A stretch of DNA of 64,000 nt, taken from contig JALJCO010010195.1 in the NCBI GenBank assembly GCA_023101725.1, positions 682,001 to 746,000 on the forward strand, in the 5' to 3' direction. The translations under genes and the position numbers were made by a program. This document shows positions 12,189 through 23,001 of this stretch, one piece after another (positions within the stretch are counted from its first letter, which is position 1; each line of letters starts with the position of its first letter). The notes beneath the pieces are model-generated. The model was not told the DNA's origin. It saw nothing but the letters and a program-made list of their open reading frames with translations, and did not search any database. This DNA is from Atherinomorus stipes. Lineage: Eukaryota > Chordata > Actinopteri > Atheriniformes > Atherinidae.

Positions 12189-12389
12189 AATAAATTTTTC
12201 ATTTGTTGTCCGTTTAGTTGTTTTTCCTAAATAGTTTATTAGTTTGATCGGCTTTTTGTTTTGTAGAACTGGCAAAATGTTTTCTGTCTGTTTTCGTTAA
12301 CTTTCCAAGTTATGTTTTGTTTTTGTCACTGTTTCGTCATTATCTCTGAAAATTTCCTGTTGTGTTGTTGTTTTGCAAAATGCTGTATT

Positions 12390-12476
12390 TTCTGACAGGC
12401 ATCATATCTGGGTGCATCCTGCCTCTCACCTAACCACTGTTGGGATTGGCTCCAGGCCTACCCTCCTGTAGAATGC
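12390..12476 (+). repeat. Fish interspersed-repeat fragment (LINE/SINE 3' type)
   Basis: TGCCTCTCACCTAACCACTG followed by TTGGGATTGGCTCCAGGC matches the widespread fish repeat segment 'ctcgcccagtgactgctgggataggctccagc'. It is short and has no preserved ends. Confidence 0.55.
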
Positions 12477-14715
12477 TGTATTTTTTATAGCCACTGTGCT
12501 AATTCTTTTGTTGTGCTGTGAGATGTCCTTTATTGAACATCATATTGTTTTTGTTGTTTTATTATGTTTTATTGTCATGTTTTGTCTAATTTCCTTGTGT
12601 TTTGTTCTCTGTACACGTCTCTGTAGAATTGCTTTACAAATCTCCCCAACCACAAAATTACCATAAAGCTGGATCAGCACCTCCTGACACAATGTTATTG
12701 TAGAGCTGCTGTGTTGAACTACATTAGATTGCATGTCTGTGTCTCATAAACTGGCAGCTAAGTTTGTTTGAAAGACAAAGTATAGGCGATAATAGCTCAG
12801 CACCTTCCATACACTGGGTTAAAGAAAATATATATGCATTTATCTATGTGTTACTGGATGTGGCAGCAGTTTCATTTTTTTTTCCACCAGCACTGACATG
12901 CTTGTCGTGCTTTTCACCTTGTCAGCCTTAAAGGAACAGGGAAGAATGTACTGCTTGTCAACAGTGTTGTAGCTCTGGTGCTTGTATAATGTGTAGCATG
13001 CATGTTCTCAGGTCTGTCCGTGTGCTCTGGTCTTCATTAGACTCAGACTGAACATCGCTGCGGCCTGACAGAGAGAGCCTTTCATGTGTCCCCTGCCTGG
13101 TCCCACTCACCAGAGCCTAAACAGAAACATGCTACTGCCCGGGGCAAGGTCAGATTTCTCACCATACCACGGCATTAAAGCAACATTGCTTCTCCTAATG
13201 GAGGGGGAAAACACTGGTTATTTTTCATCAATCTCACAGACAATATATTCCCATCTCATCATATTGAAGATGGAGCAGCAGGAGTCCATGTGGTAGTAAT
13301 CTGGAGCGAATGCCGGGTGCTGCTCGATGATCTCACTGACCTGAAACTCGCATGAGATTTGGACCTTTCAAATGGTCCAGGTTACGATCGGTGTCATCTC
13401 AGAAGGGGATATAAAGCCCATCCATTTTATATTTTTGCATCACACTTCAAAGTCAGGCTATCATCAGAAGCAGAATTCCACCGAGCTTTGAGGAGTAATG
13501 TTACAGTCGCTCTGTCAAGTATCGTACCGTGAAGCATAAAAGTAGCTTTGGATTGATAAATAGTGATGCATGGCTCATTGCAATGTTAATCTGCAGAACG
13601 GGTGCTGGGAGGTCAGAGGAAATGTGTGGGAGAAACGGCTATCTTTGTGCACAACTGAAAGGAGCCACTGTGTCATTCTCAGTCCTAATTAAATAGGCTC
13701 TAATGTCAACCAGAAGATGGGCAAATATTTAACTGACTGGGATTATTCAAAGAGCCAAAATGAACAACATTGTTTTCAGAAATGTGTGTTTGAATTTGAA
13801 AGCAGTGTCCCCTGCCTAACTTGCACAACAGGGATGTAATGTCATGCAAAGTGTAAAAACCCTCGCTGAACAAAGCTTTCATACCGACGACCAGCCCATT
13901 ATTTAGTTGTTGCATTTTTTCCTTTCTTTTATGTCCTCGGAGACTTGGACGTCTTGCAACATGGCTCAAAGGAGGCTGGAGGCCCTTTTGTTTTGAGGTT
14001 TTCACACTTGAGAGCCGTGGTATTTTGTGTGTGTAGAGAGGGACTGGGACAGCCTGAAAGGGAGAGGGGCTAGGCTGACGGACACAGAAAGGAGCCTTCG
14101 CTAAACACTGGCCCAGCTTCAAGAAGAGGGAGAGGGATTAGCGCTCACAGACCAAGGAACTAATCTCCTGTAGCATAATAGAACTGTACATAAACAACAT
14201 CCCTGAGAAGTGAGTGGCAAAGCATTGACTGATTGAAGAGGCTGAGTGGGTGAATACGAGGGCTCAGAATGATCTGTCATTCTTTGACATTTGTTGAGGA
14301 AAACGGTGATGAGAGCAGACTTCAACCAGTGATTTGAACATCTGGGCGGTGTCACATCTTTATAAACATGCAGTTGGAAAAATGAGCACATGCACAGACT
14401 AATATGCAAACACGACAGCTTTCTAATAAAAGTACAAACCATATACAAATTGGTAACCAATAACCCAAAAGAGCATGACAAAAAACTATTATTTTTCTTC
14501 ATTTTGCACTTGTATTAATGTCCTTCATGTCTATTGAACCGTCATGCAATTCAACAACAGAAAAGAGATTCTATCTATATTGAATGAGTCTTGCATAAAT
14601 TTGGATTTTATGGATTCTTGCCTCTAAGAATTAATCCCAGACCTCAAAAGATGGACGAGTATGTGGTTGCAACACAAACTTTAACTTTTAAGGTCCAAAA
14701 TATGAAGTTTAGATG
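12477..14715. other. Intergenic, nothing recognised
   Basis: About 2.2 kb, AT-rich, with no gene or named repeat recognised. Short frames on both strands lack family resemblance. Confidence 0.5.
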
Positions 14716-15402
14716 TTAAAGGAATAGTACACCCACAGAATGATGTAACTTTATTTTTAAAGTCCACAAAAACTTGTCAATATTCCTCCATACTGCTCAT
14801 CCCATGTAATCCAAGTGTCCTGAGTGGGTAGCGTCCATAATTTACTTAAAACATCATCATTTACTATATTTTTAGAGCCTAAACAGTAGTACATCTTACT
14901 TTTGCGAAGCACGCATAAGTGCATTCACGAAACTTCGGAAGCTTCAGCGTTCAGAGCCTACTCTGCCGATAATGCAAGCATAGACGAAGAAATTCGCTGT
15001 TTACATTGTGCTAAGAGCGCCAGAGCTGCAGACAAACTGTCTGTCGCGGCTTCCGTAGTTTCGTGAACGCACATCGGCGTGCTTGCAGGAGATGCGATGT
15101 AGTACTGTTTAGGCTCTAAAAAATGACGTCATTTCGAGTACATTATGGATGCTACCCACTCAGGACATTTAAATTACATTGGACGAGCAGTATGGAGGAA
15201 TATTGACAAGTTTTTGTGGACTTTTATGGACCTTTTTGGCTCGGGCCCCGGCAAACTCCATTATATGAAAGTTGGGGGAAAACGAGAAGCCTTCCTGATC
15301 GCCGGCTGCATTTGAGATATTAAAAAAGTGCTCCAGAGTCTTGCTCACCAGGGTAAGTGGAAAATAAAGTTACATCATTCTGTGGGTGTACTATTCCTTT
15401 AA
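14716..15402. mobile_element. Palindromic TTAAAGGAATAGT element (MITE)
   Basis: The ends are TTAAAGGAATAGTACACCCA and the exact inverse TGGGTGTACTATTCCTTTAA. Long imperfect inverted arms follow: CTCCATACTGCTC versus GAGCAGTATGGAG, and GAGCCTAAACAGTAGTAC versus GTAGTACTGTTTAGGCTC. The right half carries about 130 extra bases (15234-15365). It has no coding frame. Confidence 0.8.
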
Positions 15403-16559
15403 GCATGCACAGAGTAGATGAAGTGGTTTAAATGTTTTGCTGTTGAAAGAATAAATTATTGTTGGTAGTCACCTCCAAACACCTCCGCAGTTAGACTACA
15501 GACCAATAATCTGGGACATTTGTTGGGATGATTAAAAGCCAACAGGCCTTGAAAGGCATCTCAGATAGTGGTGATCTGGACAGTTCAGGAAACTCTTCAA
15601 TATTCTTTGTTACAACATGCGGGTCTGTGTGTATTTATTGTCCTGCTCGGGTCCTGCTCGGGTAAGCTAAATATTACCGTCTTTAACACTATCAATCAAA
15701 GCAAAAATACTGTTGAGGCCTCTAATGAAATATTATGTCTTGTATTGTATTTCTCTCAAGAAAAAGACAACCTGAGCTTGAATCAGATGCTCTAGAGTTT
15801 CATGAGTACAAATTGCAAGATCTAAAAGAAGAACATGAACTCAAAATAAAAATCATTAAAGTGAAGTTGTCAAAAAGATGAAGACATGAAGCAGCAACAA
15901 TAGCACCTTCTAAACTTCAGTGTTTTTCTAGCAATGACTCCGTTGACCTTGTGCCATGATGAAATAAAAATGTTCCATTACAATCGCAATTCATCCAAAA
16001 TTTATTCACAAATAAACCATTTTTTCTCTTCGCCTTAACCATTTTCAAAATGATACAAAATGCATTAATACAAAATTAAACAGATCACTTATGGATCATT
16101 TAACAGTTTCCAGCGTCTTTTCTTTTTCTTCATGAGAAGTGTTGCACAGCAAAGCTATTTCTATAAACATGTCCAGTTTCGTCATTGGCTACCTTTATGG
16201 GAACATGTGGGTCAGTAGCATCACTGATGTAGTCAGAAAATCCATTTCCACAGTGAAGCATGCAGCCTTTACTCTGAAGTTAAACCTGCCAGGTTTAATT
16301 TAAGTCTTCATTTAGACCTGGATTAGCTCTAGTCCTCCTTCTAGGAGAGACTAGGACAAGCCGGAGACTACTCTGATCCATATCTAACAAAGCTGTTTCA
16401 ATAAGTCCTGGTTTAAAATGTGATTTAATCTAGAACTAGGGCTTAATCCTTGTACGGGAAACTGGGCCACTGTGTTTTCCAATTCTGTGTTTTGAAATAA
16501 ATGGGGAAAAAAAGTCTAAAATTACTCATCGCTTTTCACATTAATCAATCAAGCATTTC
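15403..16559. other. Intergenic, nothing recognised
   Basis: About 1.2 kb. It has a tandem GGTCCTGCTCG pair at 15650-15661; otherwise nothing that I can name. Confidence 0.5.
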
Positions 16560-16905
16560 ATCAGAGCAATCAAATGGCTCTCATAATTTCAACAATTAGA
16601 ACAATTATCTGTGAGCTCAGTGCGGACTTTTTTTTTTTTGCCACTGCTCTTATCTTCACTTCTTTCCAGCTAGTTTGGATGTGTTTCAGGTCTGGACTCT
16701 GTCTAGGGCACTCCAAAATGTTGATCTCACTCTCTATTAATCATTTTTCAACCATTTTGACTGTATGCTTTAGATCATTGTCTCACTTGAAGTTGCAATG
16801 CTGGCAACAGCAGAGGTTTTCTGCATAATACTTGATGTGTTCCTTCAGAATATTTGGCTCTGTCCCAGTTCTCCCCCATGACTCCTTGATTTGATGGCCT
16901 ACCCT
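16560..16905 (+). repeat. Transposon-type repeat fragment
   Basis: Text such as GTTTCAGGTCTGGACTCTGT and TTAGATCATTGTCTCACTTG is typical of an abundant fish DNA-transposon repeat that often flanks Tc1 pieces. It lies just upstream of the Tc1-like remnant at 17040-17563 and may be part of the same insertion. No intact frame is present. Confidence 0.45.
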
Positions 16906-17039
16906 CCATTTTGCATTCTACTAGAAGTAGTCATTATCTGGTCCTTGAACAAGGAAAGGGGTGGGGGCTTTGGATAGGGAGCGCTTGTGTTTCTTGAATC
17001 CACCTTGGTGAGAATCCATGGTGACTTGCCTTGCCCACA

Positions 17040-17563
17040 GTTTGCTGGAATGTCTGCTTTAAGATGCTGAGATACACATCACTTATTCAGTAGTGCGGCC
17101 TTGGATGTGATCCTTGGACATTTGTCAATCTTTGGGAAAGAGGACTAAATTAAGACTCTGAGGGAAAACATAAAGACATCTGCAGATAAACTTGGCCTTG
17201 AAAAGCATTGCATCTTCCAACGAGATAATGATCTCAAGTATGAAGTGGTTAATAAATGATTAACAGAGAACAATATGAGTGTTTAACAGTGGCTCAGCCA
17301 GATTTCAGATCTTAATCCAATGAAGTATCTGTAGAGCGGGGAAAAGCAGTGAGAGGAAATGGCTTCAAAACTTACAGAGCTTGCAGAAAAAAGAGTGGTT
17401 CAAAACCCCAGCAGATATGCAAAAATAGAACTGTACATAAACATGCCATGATGAATAAGATTAGCCTTTTATGGCTGAAAAGGAATCATTTTTAGTATTT
17501 TAGTAACTTTTAGTATTAGCTTAGTTAAATCCAGGTGGCAACTTTTTTTGGTCAGGCAGTGTA
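17040..17563 (+). mobile_element. Tc1-like transposase C-terminal remnant
   Basis: Frames at 17212-17340 read IFQRDNDLKY, LTENNMSV, then SQISDLNPMKYL, the eroded form of the Tc1 block FQQDNDPKHTS ... WPSQSPDLNPIEHLW. The end at 17540-17563 (AACTTTTTTTGGTCAGGCAG) is the usual fish Tc1 terminus. Several stops are present and it cannot be active. Confidence 0.75.
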
Positions 17564-17584
17564 AATCTTGCCAGTGCAAAGGTT

Positions 17585-17588
<4 letters not shown>

Positions 17589-17623
<35 letters not shown>

Positions 17624-17642
17624 CGTGGGTGTGCGTGTGTGT
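17589..17642. repeat. (TG)n microsatellite
   Basis: Sixteen TG units run to 17620, then imperfect TG to about 17642. Confidence 0.95.
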
Positions 17643-17926
17643 GTTTTCATAATTAAATCAGTATGAACATATTTCATATTTGTACATCCCTTACCAAAAA
17701 GTAATGCAAGTATGCTTTAAGTATACAGATTTTAAACTTTAATTAAAACAGTATACTTTCAGTTTACTGTTTGTGTACTTATGAGAAATGCACTTACAGT
17801 TCACTAGGCATTTACTCATAAATATACTATAAGTTGAAGTATACAGTATTTCGCCTATACTTATTGTGGCAGTTGACGGTCCTGTCACGATGCCTCCGAG
17901 TGATCATGCACCCTGGCTACTTAAGG

Positions 17927-17990
17927 TGTCCCTTTGGCTGAATGGTTAGTATGCATGACTCTTGTCTGGGGATCAAATCCTGCTTGGGCT
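17927..17990 (+). repeat. tRNA-derived (SINE-head-like) segment
   Basis: A-box-like TGGCTGAATGGTTAG (17935-17949) and B-box-like GGATCAAATCC (17970-17980) are about 20 bases apart, as in tRNA promoters. The acceptor stem does not pair, so it is a SINE head or a decayed tRNA copy and not a functional tRNA. Confidence 0.5.
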
Positions 17991-18340
17991 CTCTGTTGCG
18001 TACCTTGCCACATTATATTTAAACTTTTGAATGATATGCTTTTGTAGTAGTACATTCATAGTACATTTTCACATACTGGTTTCTTTGTGGCATACTGCAA
18101 GATGTATATTCTATCATGTTTTTAAATCCTATCTTATAAGATTTAGGGGCTATCTCTCACATTTTGAAAACCCCCAGCTCTTATCATACATGTTACTTTT
18201 AGTCAACTTAAAAGTGTACTTTAGTATACTTAAAAGTGTACTTTCTAAAAGTAAAAGTAAGCTTGAAGTTTTAGTATGAGTTAACTAACAGTATACCTGC
18301 AGTATACTTGAAAGTGTACTTTTAAATACTTAAAGTGGGC

Positions 18341-18559
18341 CAATGGGCTATATGCCCAGCTCCACTACTTCCTGAACTTCAGACAGCACCTTTGCTTCCT
18401 GTCTTTCATTACTGGTTGAACTAATTACTCCAGGTGTGTCTGGCCAGTTACTGAGGTCAGACACACCTGGGTTAATCAGTTCGTCCAGTAACAACAGACA
18501 GGAAGCAAAGGTGCTGTCTGAAATTCAGGAAGTAGTGGAGCCAGGCATATAGCCCATTC
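18341..18559. repeat. Long inverted repeat (hairpin, arms about 105 bp)
   Basis: The left arm runs AATGGGCTATATGCCCAGCT, then CACTACTTCCTGAA, then AGACAGCACCTTTGCTTCCT. The right arm is its reverse complement at roughly 90 % by eye. The turn lies near 18440-18460, around TGGCCAGTTACTGAGG. It sits inside the CCCTTACC-ended element. Confidence 0.8.
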
Positions 18560-18711
18560 AGTCCTAAGAAGTATACTTGTTAGTATACTGCTAGTAGGCT
18601 ACATGGGTATCAGTGTACTTGGTAAATAAAAGTACACTTGGGGGATATACTCTACCATACTTGACTATACTTAATGACATGTACTTAAGGAATACTTCTT
18701 TTTGGTAAGGG

Positions 18712-19647
18712 ATCTTATGCTATTATTTTTTTGTTGTATAGATTATAAAGCAATTTGTGATCAAATGTCTTTTTTTCTGTTAATGTTTTGAGCTTGTGAG
18801 CAACTGTCATGGAATCACACTCGTGCACCTTTACTCAAAAACTAAAATCCACATGGACAGGGCCAAGCGAGCAAGAGGAGACACAGACCTGTGGCATTCA
18901 GACTAATCTCAGGCTCAGTCCTGTACAAGTGGACTCCAGGCTTTCTGGGCAGCAGCCATTGCCAGTCCCAGCTAGCCAACCTCTCATACTGCATGGCAGT
19001 TTGGGCAGTGTTGCTACTGTAGCTAAAGGTGCTAACAGGACTTTGTGTAAATACATTTGTTCACTGGGCAACCAAAGGTATCCATATGTTGCTTCTACAA
19101 CCATAAAGACGTGGAGTGACTAACACCAGTGACCACATTTACCAACCCACACACTCCACAGTGTGTGTGTTCTAACAGCAAGCCATTAGCAAATTAGCCC
19201 CAAGTAGCTAACTTGGGAGAGTAAGCAATATTACCTCTCTAGATCTTGAAAACAGATTCCTGCCTCAGCTGGGATTTTACAATACTTCCCATCTATGAAC
19301 ATGGGAGCATACAGAAAAACATTTATATATTGGGAAAAACTGAATGAAGACATAGTCTGTAATGCTGCACAGCTGCAGGTAATGAGCATAATTTAACAGA
19401 GATGTCCTGCTGTAATCTTTGTTCCGGTGGTTTATCCTGCTGTTCACCTTCTCTACATCTTATTTAGGCTTGAAATTAACTTAAATTCTTACTCTTCTTC
19501 TCGACTTACAGGTGATGTGCATGTTCATGAGATTTTTCCCCCAAAGACTTGAATTCCTGTAAAACCTCTTGTTATAATGGGTTCAAAGCTAATCTAAAAA
19601 CATCCGAGGTTAAAAACTAAATGAGTGGAAATGATCGTGCCTGGTCC
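18712..19647. other. Spacer between the two CCCTTACC elements
   Basis: About 0.9 kb. Motifs such as CTAGCCAACCTCTCATACTG and AGCCATTAGCAAATTAGC suggest older repeat DNA, but no ends are visible. The two bounding elements could also be read as one larger composite. Confidence 0.4.
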
Positions 19648-21168
19648 CCCTTACAAAAAAGTATTCCTTAAGTACAGTCATTAAGTATACTAAGTACACT
19701 AAAGTATTCCCCAAGTGTACGTTTATTTACCAAGTACACTGCTCTCAGTGTACTACCAGTATACTAAAAGTGTACTGCTTGGGACTAAATTGGCAATTTA
19801 AGTTTTTAAAAGTATACTTTTAAGTATACTTAAAGTAATCTTTGGTATAGGCTACTGTGAGTGTACTCGTACTAAAACTTAAAGCTTCCTTTATTTTTAG
19901 AAGTACACTTTAAAGTATACTGAAAGTACTCTAGATATACTGTTGTTCACTCGTACTAAAACTCTAAGCTTACTTTTAAAAGAACAATCTAAGTATACTA
20001 AAGTATTCTTATATGTAAACTGTTAGTTTTCTGGCAGTACACTTCTCAATGCCTTTTTAGTTTAAGAAAGTAGCCACTGTGCTTTTAGGGAGAAGATGCT
20101 ATTGGTTGATCCGATAGTCATAGAAGTTGCTTGGAGTGTCACCAAACCCTAACAATCTGCATGCAATACAACTTGGTGGTACTTTCTTTGACATGCTACC
20201 TTTTTCATTAAAGGGTGCTGAAGTGGTGACATCAATTTGAGTATGGTGAAAGGAGAGTTGTGCAAAGGATATGGGAAAAATTGGATGAGGAGGTGTGGTC
20301 ACCAAGCAGCTAAGAACAAGACGGGGGAGGAGACGGATATTAGGGGCGTTGGACAGATGGGATTGGAAGTTAGTGAGGTTAGGGTTAGGGCTTAGGGATA
20401 AGGGGAAGGGTTGAAATAGACGGCTTAAAACGGTAACGGGGTGGAGTCGGACATCCGACCCCGCCTAATGTCCGGCTTGCCTCGTCTCGTGGGTGGGACC
20501 TCTCGCTAGAAGGGCTGTGTCTGCAAAAGGAAGGGGAGAGTGAGTGAGTGCCAGGAAAGGGGAGGGAGGGGCTGATGGAGGCGCTCCGATGAGGGTGGGG
20601 ATGTAAACTTTCTGTCCCATGTCAGTCGCTAGAGGGGTCTGAAAAGTTGTAAATATGCGAAAAGTTGTAAGTTGGAAAATGAAGTGACTTTAAAGTGTAA
20701 GAAAGTACTTTGGTTTGTCTGAGTTTCTGATAATATACTTATAGTCCACTGTTTAGTGTTTCAAAATGCATTTTCAAATATACTGAACTGCTTATTATAC
20801 TTCTACTTCACCTTTAATGCTTAGTAAAAAAAATATTACAAAACTTATGTTAAAAATAGATTCAGGTGTTTTATTTGACTCCACCAAATGGTCCAGTAAC
20901 ATTTAAACTCTTAGTATCAAAGAAACCAGTATGTTTGAAAATGTACTATGAATATACTACTATTAAAGTATATTGTTCAAAAGTTTAAATATAAGTATAG
21001 GCTGAATATGTTAAACTTCTAGTATATTTATTAGTAAATGCCAAGTTAACTTTGTTAAGTACATTTCTGATAAGTACATAAATAATAAACTGAAAGTATA
21101 CTGTCTTATTTAAAGTTTAAAATTAGTATACTTAAAGCATACTTGCATATACAACTTTTTGGTAAGGG
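19648..21168. mobile_element. CCCTTACC-ended element, copy 2
   Basis: It starts CCCTTACAAAAAAGTATTCC and ends CTTTTTGGTAAGGG. The outer 450 bp on the left and about 500 bp on the right are packed with AGTATACT-like motifs, as in copy 1. The interior (about 20090-20650) is a different, GC-richer sequence, including a short telomere-like run TTAGGGTTAGGG near 20385. It has no transposase frame. Confidence 0.7.
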
Positions 21169-21759
21169 CCAGTTTAACATATCTGTCCAGCCGAGGAAAA
21201 CTACAGTGATGGGGATAAAGAAAATGCATGGAAGATATGCACTTAATAAACACATTAAACAGCATTTTGCATGCGCTGCACTCTGATCTATTAAACATGT
21301 GCTGTGCACAAATAACCCTGCTTGATGCTTGAACACAAACATCACACCACACATCCACCCACCCACACTCTCTCATGGTGTCACCCTCACCTTTATTTCT
21401 CTGTAAACATTTCTACTCCGTTATATGAACGCAAAAAGGTGCTGAGCAGAGGAGGCACCGAACGCTTTTCAAACACTTGAATGCTCTTAGAGGCAGAGCA
21501 TTATGTTGACGGGTGTTGAGCTTCAGCTGGTAAATCCACTCGGGCTGTTGAGCTAGATGACCTGTTTATTTGGATTCTCAAAGCACGTGTCTCAGTCTCC
21601 CAGACTGATGAGTGGATGTGATGCACACAGAGTCAGCCATGATGGATTTCACAGCCAAAATAAGCAACAGTAATTGCCAAACGGTTGAGCAATGGGAGCA
21701 AAAGCAAATTTGTTTACTTCTCACAGCAGATTCAATCAAACAAACAGCAAAGGGCACAG
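21169..21759. other. Intergenic next to the anos1 3' end
   Basis: No gene or named repeat was recognised. The border with the anos1 3' UTR is uncertain. Confidence 0.5.
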
Positions 21760-22942
21760 GTTGAGGATTATTTTATTACTTTGTTTGTACAGTTTCTACC
21801 ATGGAAAAATAACATGTAACATAAGACTGTATTTACAATTCCATTTTTACAAAACGTCTTTACAAGATTTTTTTTTCTGTTGTTTTTTGCCAGGTCAAAA
21901 ATTGGAGACTACAACGCACAAAAACATACACATTCACACACATCCAAACCAAACTTTGTAATACACACATAAATAAATATAGACATTCACTGACTGCTTC
22001 ACGACAAATATTTCTACAGCCAAGAACATGTACAATTCATCATTTCCACACAAGTTATAATTTCATTAATAAACATTACATATTACTTCCAATATAATTC
22101 TTTGTTAATCTGTTAATGAAAGATTGCTAACATATTGGAAAAAAGTAACACAGACGTTATTTCATGCCAACAGAATGCTAACGGTTGTCATGCAAAACCA
22201 TTACAAGCCTTCAATTTGAAGCTAGTAATTCATTTACAGCTCTAAAATCAAATGTACTACATGCAACATACTACATGGAATATTCCGGATTAGACAACAA
22301 TGACTTTAGTTACATTATCCATCAGTACAGACTGTATGTCTAAACGCCTCTTTAATGGGTAACACAAAATAAATAGATGCATTTCTACTTTTTATTTTAT
22401 TTTTTCTCTTCTTCATGAATTGAACAGAAGGTCTGGCCTTTTTTCCTGCCATCCAACCGTCTTCAATCAACTTCTCAATGCAAGAGTGTTTCTTTCAACC
22501 ATGCATTTACCCAGTCCAATCAAAGGTCTTTTTGTTGTGCGCAGTGACAGCTGGATCACAACACATTTTAAAGTTCTTGGATCATATTTTAGCAGGAATT
22601 TTATCACTTCCTTATGAGTCTGGGATGAGCTGGGGGAGTTGTGCACTAACCGACACTGAATATGAGAGCTCGCAGTATAAATTTCACTGTACACACAAAC
22701 CCGTCCGGTGACGTTTATGTCAAGAGAGATGGGTTAAGAAGGAAGAGCTGACGTGCTGTGGAGCCTGAAGATAGACCCATATTTCATGAGCAGAGGTGAG
22801 GGGGGGGGGGGGGGGGGGGAGGGAGTCAGTTCATGGTCTGGTGCACTGTGTGTCTGTTGGGTTCCACATGTTCCTTCTCTGGCAGACAGGAGCAGAGAGC
22901 CACCGGTACGTCACCCTGTTGGGTTTGCCTCCAGTCACAAAC
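21760..22942 (-). other. anos1: Probable anos1 3' UTR (end not fixed)
   Basis: This is the sequence downstream of the anos1 stop on the minus strand. AATAAA-type poly(A) signals on that strand lie at 22391-22396 and 21772-21777. Either could end the transcript and I cannot choose without RNA data. A run of about 20 G on the plus strand (22799-22819) sits about 125 bases past the stop. There is no other open frame of interest. Confidence 0.4.
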
Positions 22943-23001
22943 TCAGTGTCTCTCCACCGATGGCTTCTGGTGATGAGAGTGGTGCTGCCGGAGTCTGGGT
23001 C
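22943..23001 (-). CDS. anos1: anos1 exon 14 (C-terminal tail and stop)
   Basis: This 59-bp coding part is too short to stand out as an open frame. It was found by looking for the human tail RHPHHYKPSPERY: here the frame reads [18 protein letters not shown] and then TGA at 22943-22945. The acceptor is tttgtgctttcaag, and the phase fits exon 13 exactly. The His-rich basic tail is typical of the family. Confidence 0.88.

Larger units (their letters stand above)
17688..18711. mobile_element. CCCTTACC-ended element, copy 1
   Basis: It starts CCCTTACCAAAAAGTA and ends TTTTTGGTAAGGG, an inverted terminal repeat. The body is dense in AGTATACT, AGTGTACT and AAGTATAC motifs on both strands. It carries a tRNA-like segment (17927-17990) and a long hairpin (18341-18559). 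There is no transposase frame. The family is not resolved. Confidence 0.75.

Noticed and set aside
20379..20401. Telomere-like TTAGGGTTAGGG run
   Set aside because: Only two units plus degenerate neighbours; too short to suggest an interstitial telomere or fusion.
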